Assembly: GCF_029868385.1 (NCBI RefSeq)
Contig: NZ_JARWNX010000061.1
Coordinates: 1-64,000, forward strand
Direction: 5' to 3'
Origin: Nocardia cyriacigeorgica
Lineage (GTDB): Bacteria > Actinomycetota > Actinomycetes > Mycobacteriales > Mycobacteriaceae
Length of the DNA: 64,000 nucleotides
The notes under the pieces were generated by a model. That model saw only the letters and a list, made by a program, of their open reading frames with translations. It was not told the origin of the DNA and did no database searches. A program made the position numbers and the translations under genes. Position 1 is the stretch's first letter. Every line of letters starts with the position of its first letter. This document shows positions 52,939 through 61,368 of the stretch, piece after piece.

Positions 52939-53889
52939 GTGGTGGATTCGGTCGCGCTCGATGCCGTCGATCTCGGCTTGTTGCACGCGCTCCAGGTGGA
53001 TGGGCGCGCTCCGTTCAGCCGGATCGCGGACGTGCTCGACGTCTCCGATCGCACCGTGGCCCGCCGCTTCGCGCGACTACGCCGCAGTGGGATCGTCCGG
53101 GTGACCGGAGTGGTCGACAGCGGACGCACCGGCGACGCGGACTGGGTGGTACGGATCCGCATCCGGCCGGCCGGCGTCGAGCCGGTCGTCCGGGCATTGG
53201 TGCGCCGTCCGGATACCGCCTGGTTGACGACGTTGTCCAGCGGCGAAATCATCTGTGTCTTCCGCACCGATGCCGCCGAGCCAGCGCCGCTCGCCGCACT
53301 GGCTCGCCACCGCGACGTACTCGAGGTGGAAGCACATCGATTGCTCCGCAACCTCATGTCCCAGCCGTGGCACGGCCGCACCGCGGCATTGTCGGCAGAG
53401 CAGATCGCCGCTCTCGACGCACCGGTCGATGACGTGTCCGGCCGGGTCCGCTTGACGGAACTGGACCGGCGGTTGCTGCCCGCGCTGGCCATCGACGGGC
53501 GGACAGCATATCCACGGCTGGCGGGGACGCTCGGTTGGTCGGAATCCGCGGTCCGCAGGCGAGTGGACGAGCTGCGGCGCGCCCAAGTGCTGCGTTTCGA
53601 TGTCGAGATCGACGCCGCTGTTCTCGGCTACACCTTCCAATGCCTGCTGTGGGTCACAGCTGCTCCGGCCGAACTCAACTCGGTAGCCTCGGCGCTGGCG
53701 ACCGATCGGGAAGTGGCGTTCATCGGCGCAACGACGGGCAGCCACAACCTGCTCGTCTTCGTCGTATGCCAGGACGCGGACGCGCTGTTCGAATACGTCG
53801 CCGGGCGCGTCGGGATGCTCGCGGGTGTCGATCGGGTCGAGACGGCCGCGGTCTCGCGAGTCGTCAAACGCGGTGGCTCATCGGTCTGA
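52939..53889 (+). CDS. Lrp/AsnC-family regulator with two HTH units
   Basis: A 316-residue protein with tandem AsnC-type units: HTH at about 8-55 (LDAVDLGLLHALQVDGRAPFSRIADVLDVSDRTVARRFARL) and at about 173-220 (LTELDRRLLPALAIDGRTAYPRLAGTLGWSESAVRRRVDEL), each followed by an effector (RAM-like) region. Twice the usual Lrp length. Starts with GTG at 52939 or 52942. Its 3' end overlaps the convergent GNAT gene by 12 bases. Targets unknown. Confidence 0.85.
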   Translation: MVDSVALDAVDLGLLHALQVDGRAPFSRIADVLDVSDRTVARRFARLRRSGIVRVTGVVDSGRTGDADWVVRIRIRPAGVEPVVRALVRRPDTAWLTTLSSGEIICVFRTDAAEPAPLAALARHRDVLEVEAHRLLRNLMSQPWHGRTAALSAEQIAALDAPVDDVSGRVRLTELDRRLLPALAIDGRTAYPRLAGTLGWSESAVRRRVDELRRAQVLRFDVEIDAAVLGYTFQCLLWVTAAPAELNSVASALATDREVAFIGATTGSHNLLVFVVCQDADALFEYVAGRVGMLAGVDRVETAAVSRVVKRGGSSV

Positions 53890-54504
53890 TCGCGGGGACC
53901 GCCACATCGACCACAGGGTCGGGCCGCCATCCGGGATGCTGATGGTCTCGGTGGCCTCGAAGCCGAACCGCTCGTAATAGCCGATATTGGCCTGGTTGCT
54001 CGACTCGAGATAGGCGGGCGTCCCCTCATCGTCGCAGCGGTCGAGCCGGGCCCGCAAGAGCGCCTGCCCGTGGCCCTGCCCGCGCTGCGCCGGATCGGTG
54101 CCAATGATCCCGAGATACCAATGCGGTTCCTCTGGATGTCGGGCGATCAAGGCATCGCCCAATTGCTTACCCGCGCGCAGTCTGGCGCCGAATGCTCGGG
54201 CGAATTGCGGCAGCATCCGCAATTCCGACCAGGTCGAGTGCCGCCACAGCCCCGGCGGATCCCACAGCGCCGCACCGCCGATCGCACCGGATCCGTCGAC
54301 AGCGACGTCCACGCCGCCGTTGGCCAGATAGTGGTGGCGAGCCTGGGCCGCGAAGAAACGCGGCAGTCCGGCTGCTCGGCGTCGCGGGTCCGGCAACAGC
54401 CACACCCACACCGGATCATCCTGGAACGCGGCAGCCAACGTGTGTGCCAGGGGGCCGATATCGTCGCGTCGCGCCGGACGCACATCAGAAGAGGTCGACA
54501 TCAT
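53878..54504 (-). CDS. GNAT-family N-acetyltransferase
   Basis: A 208-residue protein. WYLGIIGTDPAQRGQGHGQALLRARLDRCD at about 130-160 holds the acetyl-CoA pyrophosphate loop (QRGQGHG), followed by ESSNQANIGYYERFGFEATETI, typical of actinobacterial GNATs like those beside secondary metabolite genes. Substrate unknown. Confidence 0.87.
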   Translation of the reverse strand: MMSTSSDVRPARRDDIGPLAHTLAAAFQDDPVWVWLLPDPRRRAAGLPRFFAAQARHHYLANGGVDVAVDGSGAIGGAALWDPPGLWRHSTWSELRMLPQFARAFGARLRAGKQLGDALIARHPEEPHWYLGIIGTDPAQRGQGHGQALLRARLDRCDDEGTPAYLESSNQANIGYYERFGFEATETISIPDGGPTLWSMWRSPRSDR

Positions 54505-54569
54505 CGTTTCCTAACTCTCGTCGAAGAGATGGGTGGTGCCACGGACCCTTCCGCTGGTGGTCTCGACGA

Positions 54570-55049
54570 TCATCGAACCGCCGTGAAGAACAGCCCGGCG
54601 CCGCAGGCGTCGCGACCGGAAACGAAGAAACCGGTATCGGTGGTCGTGGTCTCCGTACCCGATTCCCCGACCAGCGTCCTAGCGCGGTCGAGGTCGTCCA
54701 CGTGGACGGTCACGGCTGCCAGATACGAGGGCGCCGGGGCCTTCTCGCCCGGCAACACCTGCACGGCCGCCGACGCGGGGACGATCTCGATCCGGGTTCC
54801 GGCGCGGATCAGCACGGTCTTCGGCCCGATGGTCGATGGCTCGACTTCGAGGACGGCCTGATAGCGGCGCAGAATCGCAGCGTGCTCGGCGTCGTCGGCG
54901 ACGATCAACACCGCCACGATGCCGCGGGCGCCATTGGGGTGGTGTGCCATGCCGATGATGATCGGTGGTGATCCGTTCGGCGAGCCCCTCATGCCCGCCG
55001 AACGCCGCGATCCGACATCCAACGGTCGTCCGGTGGCGGATTCGGTCAT
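54570..55049 (-). CDS. VOC/glyoxalase-like protein
   Basis: A 159-residue protein. GIVAVLIVADDAEHAAILRRYQAVLEVEP and YLAAVTVHVDDLDRARTLVGESGTETTTTDTGFFVSGRDACGAGLFFTAV fit the half-barrels of a glyoxalase-like domain. No full set of metal ligands is evident. Its ATG overlaps the stop of the MspA gene (TGATG), so they are co-translated. A polar N-terminal 30 residues look disordered. Confidence 0.65.
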   Translation of the reverse strand: MTESATGRPLDVGSRRSAGMRGSPNGSPPIIIGMAHHPNGARGIVAVLIVADDAEHAAILRRYQAVLEVEPSTIGPKTVLIRAGTRIEIVPASAAVQVLPGEKAPAPSYLAAVTVHVDDLDRARTLVGESGTETTTTDTGFFVSGRDACGAGLFFTAVR

Positions 55050-55705
55050 CAGCCCAGGCTGAACGGTCGCCCCCACAGCGTGACCGATGCCGTCACCGAT
55101 GCGGTCTCCACCCCGACGACGACGAACGCCCGCGCCTGGGCGTAGCCCGCGCACCCGTCGAGGCCGATGGTCTGGTCGGCCCACGTCACCGAGCCGCTGG
55201 TGCCGGTGAACCGGTTCGCGCCGCGATGCGACTCGTTGCCGTAGTCGTCGGTGCGCTCCAGGTCGAGTACCTGGAAGCTGGTAGCTCGGCCCGGACCGAG
55301 CGAGAGATTCGCGCCCCCGGCCGCGCTCGCCGTCGGCTGTTCACCACGCCCGGCCACGCCTGCCGATCCGCCCACCGACGAGTCCGCGCCACCGAGGTGC
55401 ACCTGGCAACCCACGACGTAGCCCGGTGCGATTCTCGCGCCGTCGGCGCTGCCGGACAGCTCGACGCGGGCGCTCCCGGACACCCAGGCGTTGCGGTGCA
55501 ACGGCGTTGCGCCCATCGATGGGCTGAGAGTGACCGACTCACCGATCAGCCGCACGGTCACCCGGGTGCCGTCCGCCAGGGTCCGCGTCAGCTCTCCGCC
55601 CGGCAACGACTCGACACTGTCGGCCACGGCCGACACCGGCGGCAGGGCCACGGCGGTCACCGCGCCGACACCCGCTACAAGACCCACGAACATCGATCCC
55701 GGCAT
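55049..55705 (-). CDS. MspA-family outer-membrane porin
   Basis: A 218-residue protein with signal peptide residues 1-28 (FVGLVAGVGAVTAVALPPVSAVA). The mature part GGELTRTLADGTRVTVRLIGESVTLSPSMGATPLHRNAWVSGSARVEL and a C-terminal half rich in Gly and beta strands match MspA porins, which form octameric channels in the mycolic acid outer membrane. It lies three bases after the preceding minus-strand gene and overlaps the VOC gene by one base. Confidence 0.87.
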   Translation of the reverse strand: MPGSMFVGLVAGVGAVTAVALPPVSAVADSVESLPGGELTRTLADGTRVTVRLIGESVTLSPSMGATPLHRNAWVSGSARVELSGSADGARIAPGYVVGCQVHLGGADSSVGGSAGVAGRGEQPTASAAGGANLSLGPGRATSFQVLDLERTDDYGNESHRGANRFTGTSGSVTWADQTIGLDGCAGYAQARAFVVVGVETASVTASVTLWGRPFSLG

Positions 55706-55708
55706 CGG

Positions 55709-56329
55709 CTACGCCTGCTCGGTCCGGAGCACAGCGTGAATTCGGCAGCGGGACCCCGGCCCGTGCACCATGCCGGGATACTCATGAACTCGTCGCCACT
55801 CGGGTCCGGGCAGCGATGCTTCCAGAAAGGCTCGGTGGTCGTCCGCGTGCGTCCATGCCGAACAATTGAGTACGGTCGCGCCTCCGATATGCAGGTACTG
55901 CCCCAGCAGCCCGTCGATGGACGGTCGGCGCGATTGCAGCGCGGCGGCCATCAGGTCGGTCCACTGCTCGGCGTCGGTGGGCGATGGGAACTCGAAGGTA
56001 CTCACCACCAGACAGTCGGCAGGCGTATGTTCGCCGAACACGACACTGCGGCGAAGCCGGTAGCGCGTCGCCGATCCCGGCATCGAGGAGGCGACTTCGC
56101 CGTCGACCTCCGACTGCCACTGCTGGTAGGTGAGCACCGAATCGTTGCGCATGCTCGGCAGGCAGACAACAGAGACCAGGCCGGACGGGCGTGCCCGCGC
56201 ATACCAGGAGCCCACGATCGTGTCGGCGACCGAGGTCGTCTGTGCGGGCCCGGCCACCGGGTGCCGTTCGATGATCACCGTGGTGTCAGTGCGGGCCAGA
56301 TCGGGTAGTGAGCGGTCGAGATCGTGCAC
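55709..56329 (-). CDS. ABM-like (dimeric alpha/beta barrel) protein
   Basis: A 206-residue protein. ADCLVVSTFEFPSPTDAEQWTDLMAAALQ, LHIGGATVLNCSAWTHADDHRAFLEA and a similar, weaker first half suggest two ferredoxin-like ABM repeats. Antibiotic-biosynthesis-monooxygenase proteins are small oxygenases or ligand binders; function here unknown. First gene of a three-gene run with the MspA and VOC genes, 30 bases after the DHA2 transporter gene in the same direction. Confidence 0.68.
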   Translation of the reverse strand: MHDLDRSLPDLARTDTTVIIERHPVAGPAQTTSVADTIVGSWYARARPSGLVSVVCLPSMRNDSVLTYQQWQSEVDGEVASSMPGSATRYRLRRSVVFGEHTPADCLVVSTFEFPSPTDAEQWTDLMAAALQSRRPSIDGLLGQYLHIGGATVLNCSAWTHADDHRAFLEASLPGPEWRRVHEYPGMVHGPGSRCRIHAVLRTEQA

Positions 56330-56359
56330 GGATCTACTCCTTCGAGTGGTTTCGGTAGG

Positions 56360-57883
56360 TCAGTGGTGGCTGGTCAGAGCGACATCGCGCAATGCCAACG
56401 CAACGAGAAACATGGCGGCGGAACAGATCCCACCGATCAGGAAGACGTCGGCGACCCCGTCCGCGACGGCGGCGCGGACGGCGGCACGCATCGGTTCCGA
56501 CACCTGCGTGAGGTCGGCCGCTGCCTCGCCCGACCACATCCCCACACCCGGCTCCGCGCCGCCCAGCGACCGCGCCAGCTGCCACGCATACGCCGCGCCG
56601 AGCACTGAAACCCCCAGCGAATTACCGAGATTGCGGGCCAGCATGGCCGTCGCGCTCGCGGCGCCGAGATCGCGGTCGGCCACGCTGTTCTGCGCGATGA
56701 CGACGGTCAACTGCATGAAACAGCCCATACCGACACCGACGGCGAGCATCGCGGCCACCATCACGAGCTGACCGGTGTCCTCGTCCACCCCGGCCAGCAG
56801 GAACAGTCCGGCCGTCATCACGGCGGCTCCGACGATCGGGTACCGACGGAATCGGCCCGTCCGCGACACCAAGGCGCCGACCACCGGTGCGGTCACCAGC
56901 ATCCCGCCCAGTAGCGGCAGCAGGAGCAATCCGCTGTTCGTCGCCGACAAGCCGTGCACGACTTGCTGATATACCGGAACGAAGGTCACCGCACCGAACA
57001 TGACCAGGCCGCTGAGGAATCCGAGCAACGCGGCCAGGGTGTAGTTGCGGACGCCGAACAACGTCATGGGCACCACCGGCTCGTCCGAGCGACGTTCCCA
57101 CCACACGAAGACCGCCAGCGTGGCAGCCGCGAGCAGCGCCGACGCGATCACCGGTGGCGAGATCCAGGCAAACCGATTGCCCGCAGTCGAGGTCAGTACC
57201 GTGACAGCCACGATGCTCACACCGAGCAATGCCATGCCGACCCGGTCGACGCCGCCACGGCTGGCCCGCTCACGCCTCGGCAACCGCAACTGCGTCAGCA
57301 GCAGCACAGTGGCCACCGCGCCCAGCGGAAGGTTCAGGTAGAACGCCCATCGCCAGCCGATGCCGTCGGCGCACAGTCCCCCGATCACCGGGCCCGCCAG
57401 AATAGCCAGCGGCATCACCACTGCCATCAGCCCCTGGTATTTCGCACGCTCACGCGGCGGCACCAGCTCCCCGACGATCGCGATGCCGCCGACCAGCAGA
57501 CCGCCCGCGCCCAGCCCCTGCACCACGCGGAAGCCGATCAGCCCGGCCATCGTCTGCGCGGCCCCACACAGTGCCGATCCGAGAAGGAACAGCGAAAACG
57601 CCGCGAGGAACACTGTTTTGCGGTCGTAGAGATCGCCGAGTTTGCCCCATATCGGGGTGGTCACCGCGGTGGCGACCGCGAACGCCGTCACCACATGTGA
57701 CAGCTCGGTGAACCCGCCCAGCTCGGCGGCGATCGTCGGCAGTGCCGTTCCGACGATGGTGAAGTCCAGATTGGCGGCGACGAAGGCGACCACGAGCCCG
57801 CTCATCGCGGCGTAGATCCGTCGTGGCGGAGGGTATTCGGAGTGCTCACGCGCATCGGCGTGCGGTTCGACGGTCACAATCAT
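56360..57883 (-). CDS. MFS multidrug transporter (DHA2 family)
   Basis: A 507-residue, 14-TM protein: LDFTIVGTALPTIAAELGG in TM1, GKLGDLYDRKTVFLAAF after TM2, RVVQGLGAGGLLVGG and motif C GPVIGGLCADGIGWRWAFYLN. Start at 57883 after GGGAG. Divergent from a TetR gene with a clear operator between them, a standard repressor-efflux arrangement. Likely exports a toxic hydrophobic compound that also acts as inducer. The downstream ABM, MspA and VOC genes may share the transcript. Confidence 0.9.
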   Translation of the reverse strand: MIVTVEPHADAREHSEYPPPRRIYAAMSGLVVAFVAANLDFTIVGTALPTIAAELGGFTELSHVVTAFAVATAVTTPIWGKLGDLYDRKTVFLAAFSLFLLGSALCGAAQTMAGLIGFRVVQGLGAGGLLVGGIAIVGELVPPRERAKYQGLMAVVMPLAILAGPVIGGLCADGIGWRWAFYLNLPLGAVATVLLLTQLRLPRRERASRGGVDRVGMALLGVSIVAVTVLTSTAGNRFAWISPPVIASALLAAATLAVFVWWERRSDEPVVPMTLFGVRNYTLAALLGFLSGLVMFGAVTFVPVYQQVVHGLSATNSGLLLLPLLGGMLVTAPVVGALVSRTGRFRRYPIVGAAVMTAGLFLLAGVDEDTGQLVMVAAMLAVGVGMGCFMQLTVVIAQNSVADRDLGAASATAMLARNLGNSLGVSVLGAAYAWQLARSLGGAEPGVGMWSGEAAADLTQVSEPMRAAVRAAVADGVADVFLIGGICSAAMFLVALALRDVALTSHH

Positions 57884-57892
57884 CTCCCGCGT

Positions 57893-57941
57893 ACGTTGTA
57901 TCTGATGTGTACAACGTATCTCGAGGAATACGTTGTACACA
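57893..57941. promoter_or_regulatory. Operator of the TetR/MFS pair
   Basis: TGTGTACAACGTAT (57906-57919), an 8-base centre CTCGAGGA, then ATACGTTGTACACA (57928-57941): 14-base perfect arms. A third half-site ACGTTGTA lies at 57893-57900 on the transporter side. Expected binding site for the adjacent TetR protein, controlling both genes. Confidence 0.82.
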
Positions 57942-57981
57942 ACGGTGGTACGATCGGGCCGACAGCGAGAGAAGGGCGACA

Positions 57982-58719
57982 GTGGCACGGACAGCCGAGA
58001 GCGATAACGCCGGGCGCGGCACGATCTGGGAGCGCCTGGACCAACCACCCACGTCGGCGCGAGTTCCGCTCAGCCACGACCGGATCGCCCTCGCCGCGAT
58101 AGAACTGGCCGACGCCGAAGGACTGGGCGCCGTGTCGATGCGTCGCCTGGCCGAGCACCTCGGCGTGGCGACGATGGCCCCGTATCGGTACATCTCGGGC
58201 AAGGACGACCTGTTCGAGCTGATGGTCGATATGGCCCACGCCGATATCGACCTACCGGCGGCGTCCGAGGGCTGGAAGCATGTTCTCCGCGCCTACGCCG
58301 ACCAGGTCCGCGCCGTCACCCTGCGCCATCCGTGGCTGGTGCAGATCTACGCGCGGCTACCGGGAGTCCTGACCCCACGGATGGCCGATATTTCCGAGCA
58401 GGCCCTTTCCTCGATGACCGGACTGGACGTGGATGTCGACGCGAAGATGGCGATCCTGGCCACCGTCACCGCGTTCACTCACGGCGCGGCCGCCGCCGAG
58501 GTCGCCCAGCACCAGCTGATGGGCAGGCAGGGCTGGGATTCCGATGACGATGTGCGCAGCGCCTACCACCCGTACATGGCCCAACTCACCGGCGCGGGCC
58601 GCTATCCCGCGCTGGCCGACTACCTGGTCAACGGCTCCAACAACGATACGGCGGCCTGGCAGTTCGACTTCGGACTCGACTGCGTGCTCGACGGGATCGG
58701 CGCCACGCTGCGCTGTTGA
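57982..58719 (+). CDS. TetR-family transcriptional repressor (TetR_C type)
   Basis: A 245-residue protein: HTH at about 30-78 (SHDRIALAAIELADAEGLGAVSMRRLAEHLGVATMAPYRYISGKDDLFELMVD) and a C-terminal domain like TetR_C1 (HPWLVQIYARLPGVLTPRM, FDFGLDCVLDGI). GTG start after GAGAGAAGGG. Represses itself and the DHA2 transporter, most probably. Confidence 0.87.
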   Translation: MARTAESDNAGRGTIWERLDQPPTSARVPLSHDRIALAAIELADAEGLGAVSMRRLAEHLGVATMAPYRYISGKDDLFELMVDMAHADIDLPAASEGWKHVLRAYADQVRAVTLRHPWLVQIYARLPGVLTPRMADISEQALSSMTGLDVDVDAKMAILATVTAFTHGAAAAEVAQHQLMGRQGWDSDDDVRSAYHPYMAQLTGAGRYPALADYLVNGSNNDTAAWQFDFGLDCVLDGIGATLRC

Positions 58720-58747
58720 TCTCGCCACGCCGCGCTGGTGAACTCGC

Positions 58748-59530
58748 TCAGCGGCGCACGCGCAGATATTCGTCGTGCTCGCGATCGTCGCGATAGAAGC
58801 GCCGGGTCAGCCCGGCCAACCGGGCGATCTCGGTGGTGAGGGCGGTGGGGCCGGCCGGTTTGGCGACGATGGGGTCGCCGGTCTTGACGTAGTAGCGGCC
58901 GTCCTCGTAGTCCATCCACCAGAAGCTGCGCCCGAACGCGGGCCGCGAGTCGACGGCGGGGCCGGGGAAGATCATGATCTCGCCCACCGATTGCCGTCGA
59001 CGTTTGAAGACGCGGTCCAATTGCTGCGTGAGACTGAGTTCGTCGACGTTGCGCACATAGCGGGAGCGGTCCGCGCTCAGATCCGCGCGGCGGACCTCCA
59101 CGGCCGGGCGGGTACCGGCGGGCGCGGGCGGCAGGGCCGCCACCGCTTGGGCGGGCACCTGATTCGCGGCGCAGTTGGTGACGATCACATCGCCGCCGAT
59201 ATCGGCCGAGGTCCCCGGCAGTTGTACCAGTGTCGCACCGGCGGATCCGTGCATCGCACCGTGGAAGCGGTAGGTACGGGCCATATTCCGGCCGCCGTAC
59301 CCTTTGACCTCCACGCGTACCTCCGGCTCACGCAGGATGGTGAGCACATCGACCAATTCGACCGAATAGTACTTCTCCAGCAGCACATCGACGGCTGCTT
59401 CGCGTTGGCGCCGCAGGTCGTCGAAATCGTCGGCGACCGGTCGGTAGCGCAGCGGATACGGCAGTCGGTCGTGGCCGTACGCGGACCAGAGAATGTCGAA
59501 CTCCAGGCCGGTGAACCGCCAGGTAGCCAT
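58748..59530 (-). CDS. ESX secretion-associated protein, EspG family
   Basis: A 260-residue protein. WRFTGLEFDILWSAYGHDRLPYPLRYRP at the start, VRVEVKGYGGRN, HGSAGATLVQLPG and a LTTEIARLAGLTRRFYRDDREHDEYLRV tail match the EspG family of Nocardia and Mycobacterium. These chaperones bind PE/PPE or WXG100 substrates of type VII secretion. No ESX component lies within the window, so this is an orphan. Confidence 0.8.
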   Translation of the reverse strand: MATWRFTGLEFDILWSAYGHDRLPYPLRYRPVADDFDDLRRQREAAVDVLLEKYYSVELVDVLTILREPEVRVEVKGYGGRNMARTYRFHGAMHGSAGATLVQLPGTSADIGGDVIVTNCAANQVPAQAVAALPPAPAGTRPAVEVRRADLSADRSRYVRNVDELSLTQQLDRVFKRRRQSVGEIMIFPGPAVDSRPAFGRSFWWMDYEDGRYYVKTGDPIVAKPAGPTALTTEIARLAGLTRRFYRDDREHDEYLRVRR

Positions 59531-59631
59531 TCGCGCACCTCCCCAGCTGACCTTCAGGGCACCCTACCGTCCGGTCCCGGCACCGGCAACAGTCCCGCGT
59601 AGCGGGCCGCTGCCGACACCGGGCGCACGGA

Positions 59632-60828
59632 TCATTCGTCGACGAGGTCCTCGGCGGGCTTGGCGCGCGGCACGATGAGCCCGACCACCGGTTCCACCAC
59701 ACGGGCCGCGACCGGCCCGAGCACCGCCATCAACAGCACGTAGGTCGTGGCAAGGGCCGCGAACCCGTCGGGCACCGCACCGGCGGCGACCGCGAGTCCC
59801 GCGATGACGATGGAGAATTCGCCGCGCGCCACCAGAGCCGCACCCGCGCGGGCCCGGCCGAGACTGGTGGCACCGGCGCGTTTGGCCGCCCACCAGCCGG
59901 TGGCGATCTTGGTCGCGGTGGTGATCACCGCCAGCAGGATCGCCCAGCCGAGCACCGGCGGAATACTGGCCGGATCGGTACTGAGCCCGAACAGCACGAA
60001 GAACATCGCCGCGAACAGATCGCGCAGTGGTTCCAGCATCTTGGTGGCGTTGTGCGCGGTGGAATCGGAGATGGCGATGCCGAGCAGGAACGCGCCAACC
60101 GCCGCCGAGACCTGCACGGCCGAGGCGATCCCGGCCACCAGCAGTGCGGCGCCGAGCAGTTTGAGCAGGAAGATCTCGCGGTCGTCGCTGGCCACCACGG
60201 CGGAGACATACTTGCCGTAGCGCAATGCGACGACGAGCACGACGGTGATCGCGATCATCGCGATGCCGAGCGTCTTCAAGCCCGCCACGAGTCCGACACC
60301 GGCCAGCACTGCGGTCAGCACCGGGAGGTAGCCCGCCATGGCCAGATCCTCGAACACCAGGATCGACAGCACCACCGGCGTTTCCCGGTTGCCCAGCCGC
60401 CCCAGATCGTTGAGGACCTTGGCGACGATGCCCGAGGAGGAGATGTAGGTAACACCTGCCATCGCGATGGCGCCGGTCGGTCCGAGACCGAGCAGCAGGG
60501 CCACGATCACGCCCGGTGTCGCATTCAGCGCGATATCGAGCAGACCGGCGGGCCAGGATCTGCGCATCCCGGTCACCAGTTCCGAGGCGCTGTACTCGAG
60601 CCCGAGCAGCAGCAACAACAGCACCACACCGATTTCGCTGGCCAGGTGGATGAACTCCTCCACCTCGTGCAATTCGACGAATCCGCCGTTGCCGAACACC
60701 AGACCGCCGATCAGATACAGCGGAATCGGTGACATACCGATCTTCGCCGCGATCCGACCGAGCACACCCAACCCGAAGAACACCGCCCCCAACTGGATCA
60801 AAGCCAGCGCGGTTGAACTCACCTGCAC
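59632..60828 (-). CDS. Cation:proton antiporter (CPA2, KhtU-like)
   Basis: A 398-residue, about 12-TM antiporter: ISSSGIVAKVLNDLGRLGNRETPVVLSILVFEDLAMAGYLPVL (TM4-5 region, ion-binding acidic residues in FED) and LVARGEFSIVIAGLAV. Belongs to the KefB/KhtU K+/H+ antiporters. GTG start three bases after the regulatory subunit gene, so the two form one unit. Confidence 0.87.
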   Translation of the reverse strand: MQVSSTALALIQLGAVFFGLGVLGRIAAKIGMSPIPLYLIGGLVFGNGGFVELHEVEEFIHLASEIGVVLLLLLLGLEYSASELVTGMRRSWPAGLLDIALNATPGVIVALLLGLGPTGAIAMAGVTYISSSGIVAKVLNDLGRLGNRETPVVLSILVFEDLAMAGYLPVLTAVLAGVGLVAGLKTLGIAMIAITVVLVVALRYGKYVSAVVASDDREIFLLKLLGAALLVAGIASAVQVSAAVGAFLLGIAISDSTAHNATKMLEPLRDLFAAMFFVLFGLSTDPASIPPVLGWAILLAVITTATKIATGWWAAKRAGATSLGRARAGAALVARGEFSIVIAGLAVAAGAVPDGFAALATTYVLLMAVLGPVAARVVEPVVGLIVPRAKPAEDLVDE

Positions 60829-60831
60829 CGG

Positions 60832-61314
60832 TCAGCCGTCGGTCAGGATCCGGGCGGCGGCATCGAGGCCCTCACCGGTACCGACTACGACCAGCAGATC
60901 CCCCGCGGTGAACGCGAAGTCCGGGCCCGGTGAGGCGATCACCTGACCGGCCCGCATGACCGCGACGATGGACGAGGTGGTCCGGGTGCGCATCCCGGTC
61001 TCGCCCAGGGTGCGGCCGTCGTAGGGAGAGCCGTCCAGGACCGGCAGCTGCCGGGTGTTGACGCCCTCCATATCGCGGTGCTCCGCACGCAACTGCGCGA
61101 CCAACTGCGGTGCCCCGAGCAGATTGGCCAGCACACCGGCCTCGGTCTCGCTCAACGGGATCTGCACAGTGGTGTCGGGATCACCGACCTTGGTGAATAT
61201 CAGATCGATACTGCCGTCCTTATGGTCGATCACACCGATCCGGCGACGGACACCCGTCAACTGAAAATCCTTGCGCACACCGATTCCCGGCAGCGGGGTC
61301 ACATCCACGTTCAC
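60832..61314 (-). CDS. Antiporter regulatory subunit (KhtT-like, TrkA-C domain)
   Basis: A 160-residue protein: N-terminal VDVTPLPGIGVRKDFQLTGVRRRIGVIDHKDG and a C-terminal TrkA_C/RCK_C domain at about 80-158 (TGMRTRTTSSIVAVMRAGQVIASPGPDFAFTAGDLLVVVGTGEGL). KhtT senses pH or nucleotides and gates KhtU. GTG 61314 fits family N-termini; ATG 61335 is an alternative. Confidence 0.82.
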   Translation of the reverse strand: MNVDVTPLPGIGVRKDFQLTGVRRRIGVIDHKDGSIDLIFTKVGDPDTTVQIPLSETEAGVLANLLGAPQLVAQLRAEHRDMEGVNTRQLPVLDGSPYDGRTLGETGMRTRTTSSIVAVMRAGQVIASPGPDFAFTAGDLLVVVGTGEGLDAAARILTDG

Positions 61315-61368
61315 ATCGTCAACCCTAACCGGCATCGTCCGACGTCCACGGGGCGTAAGCGTTGCCAC

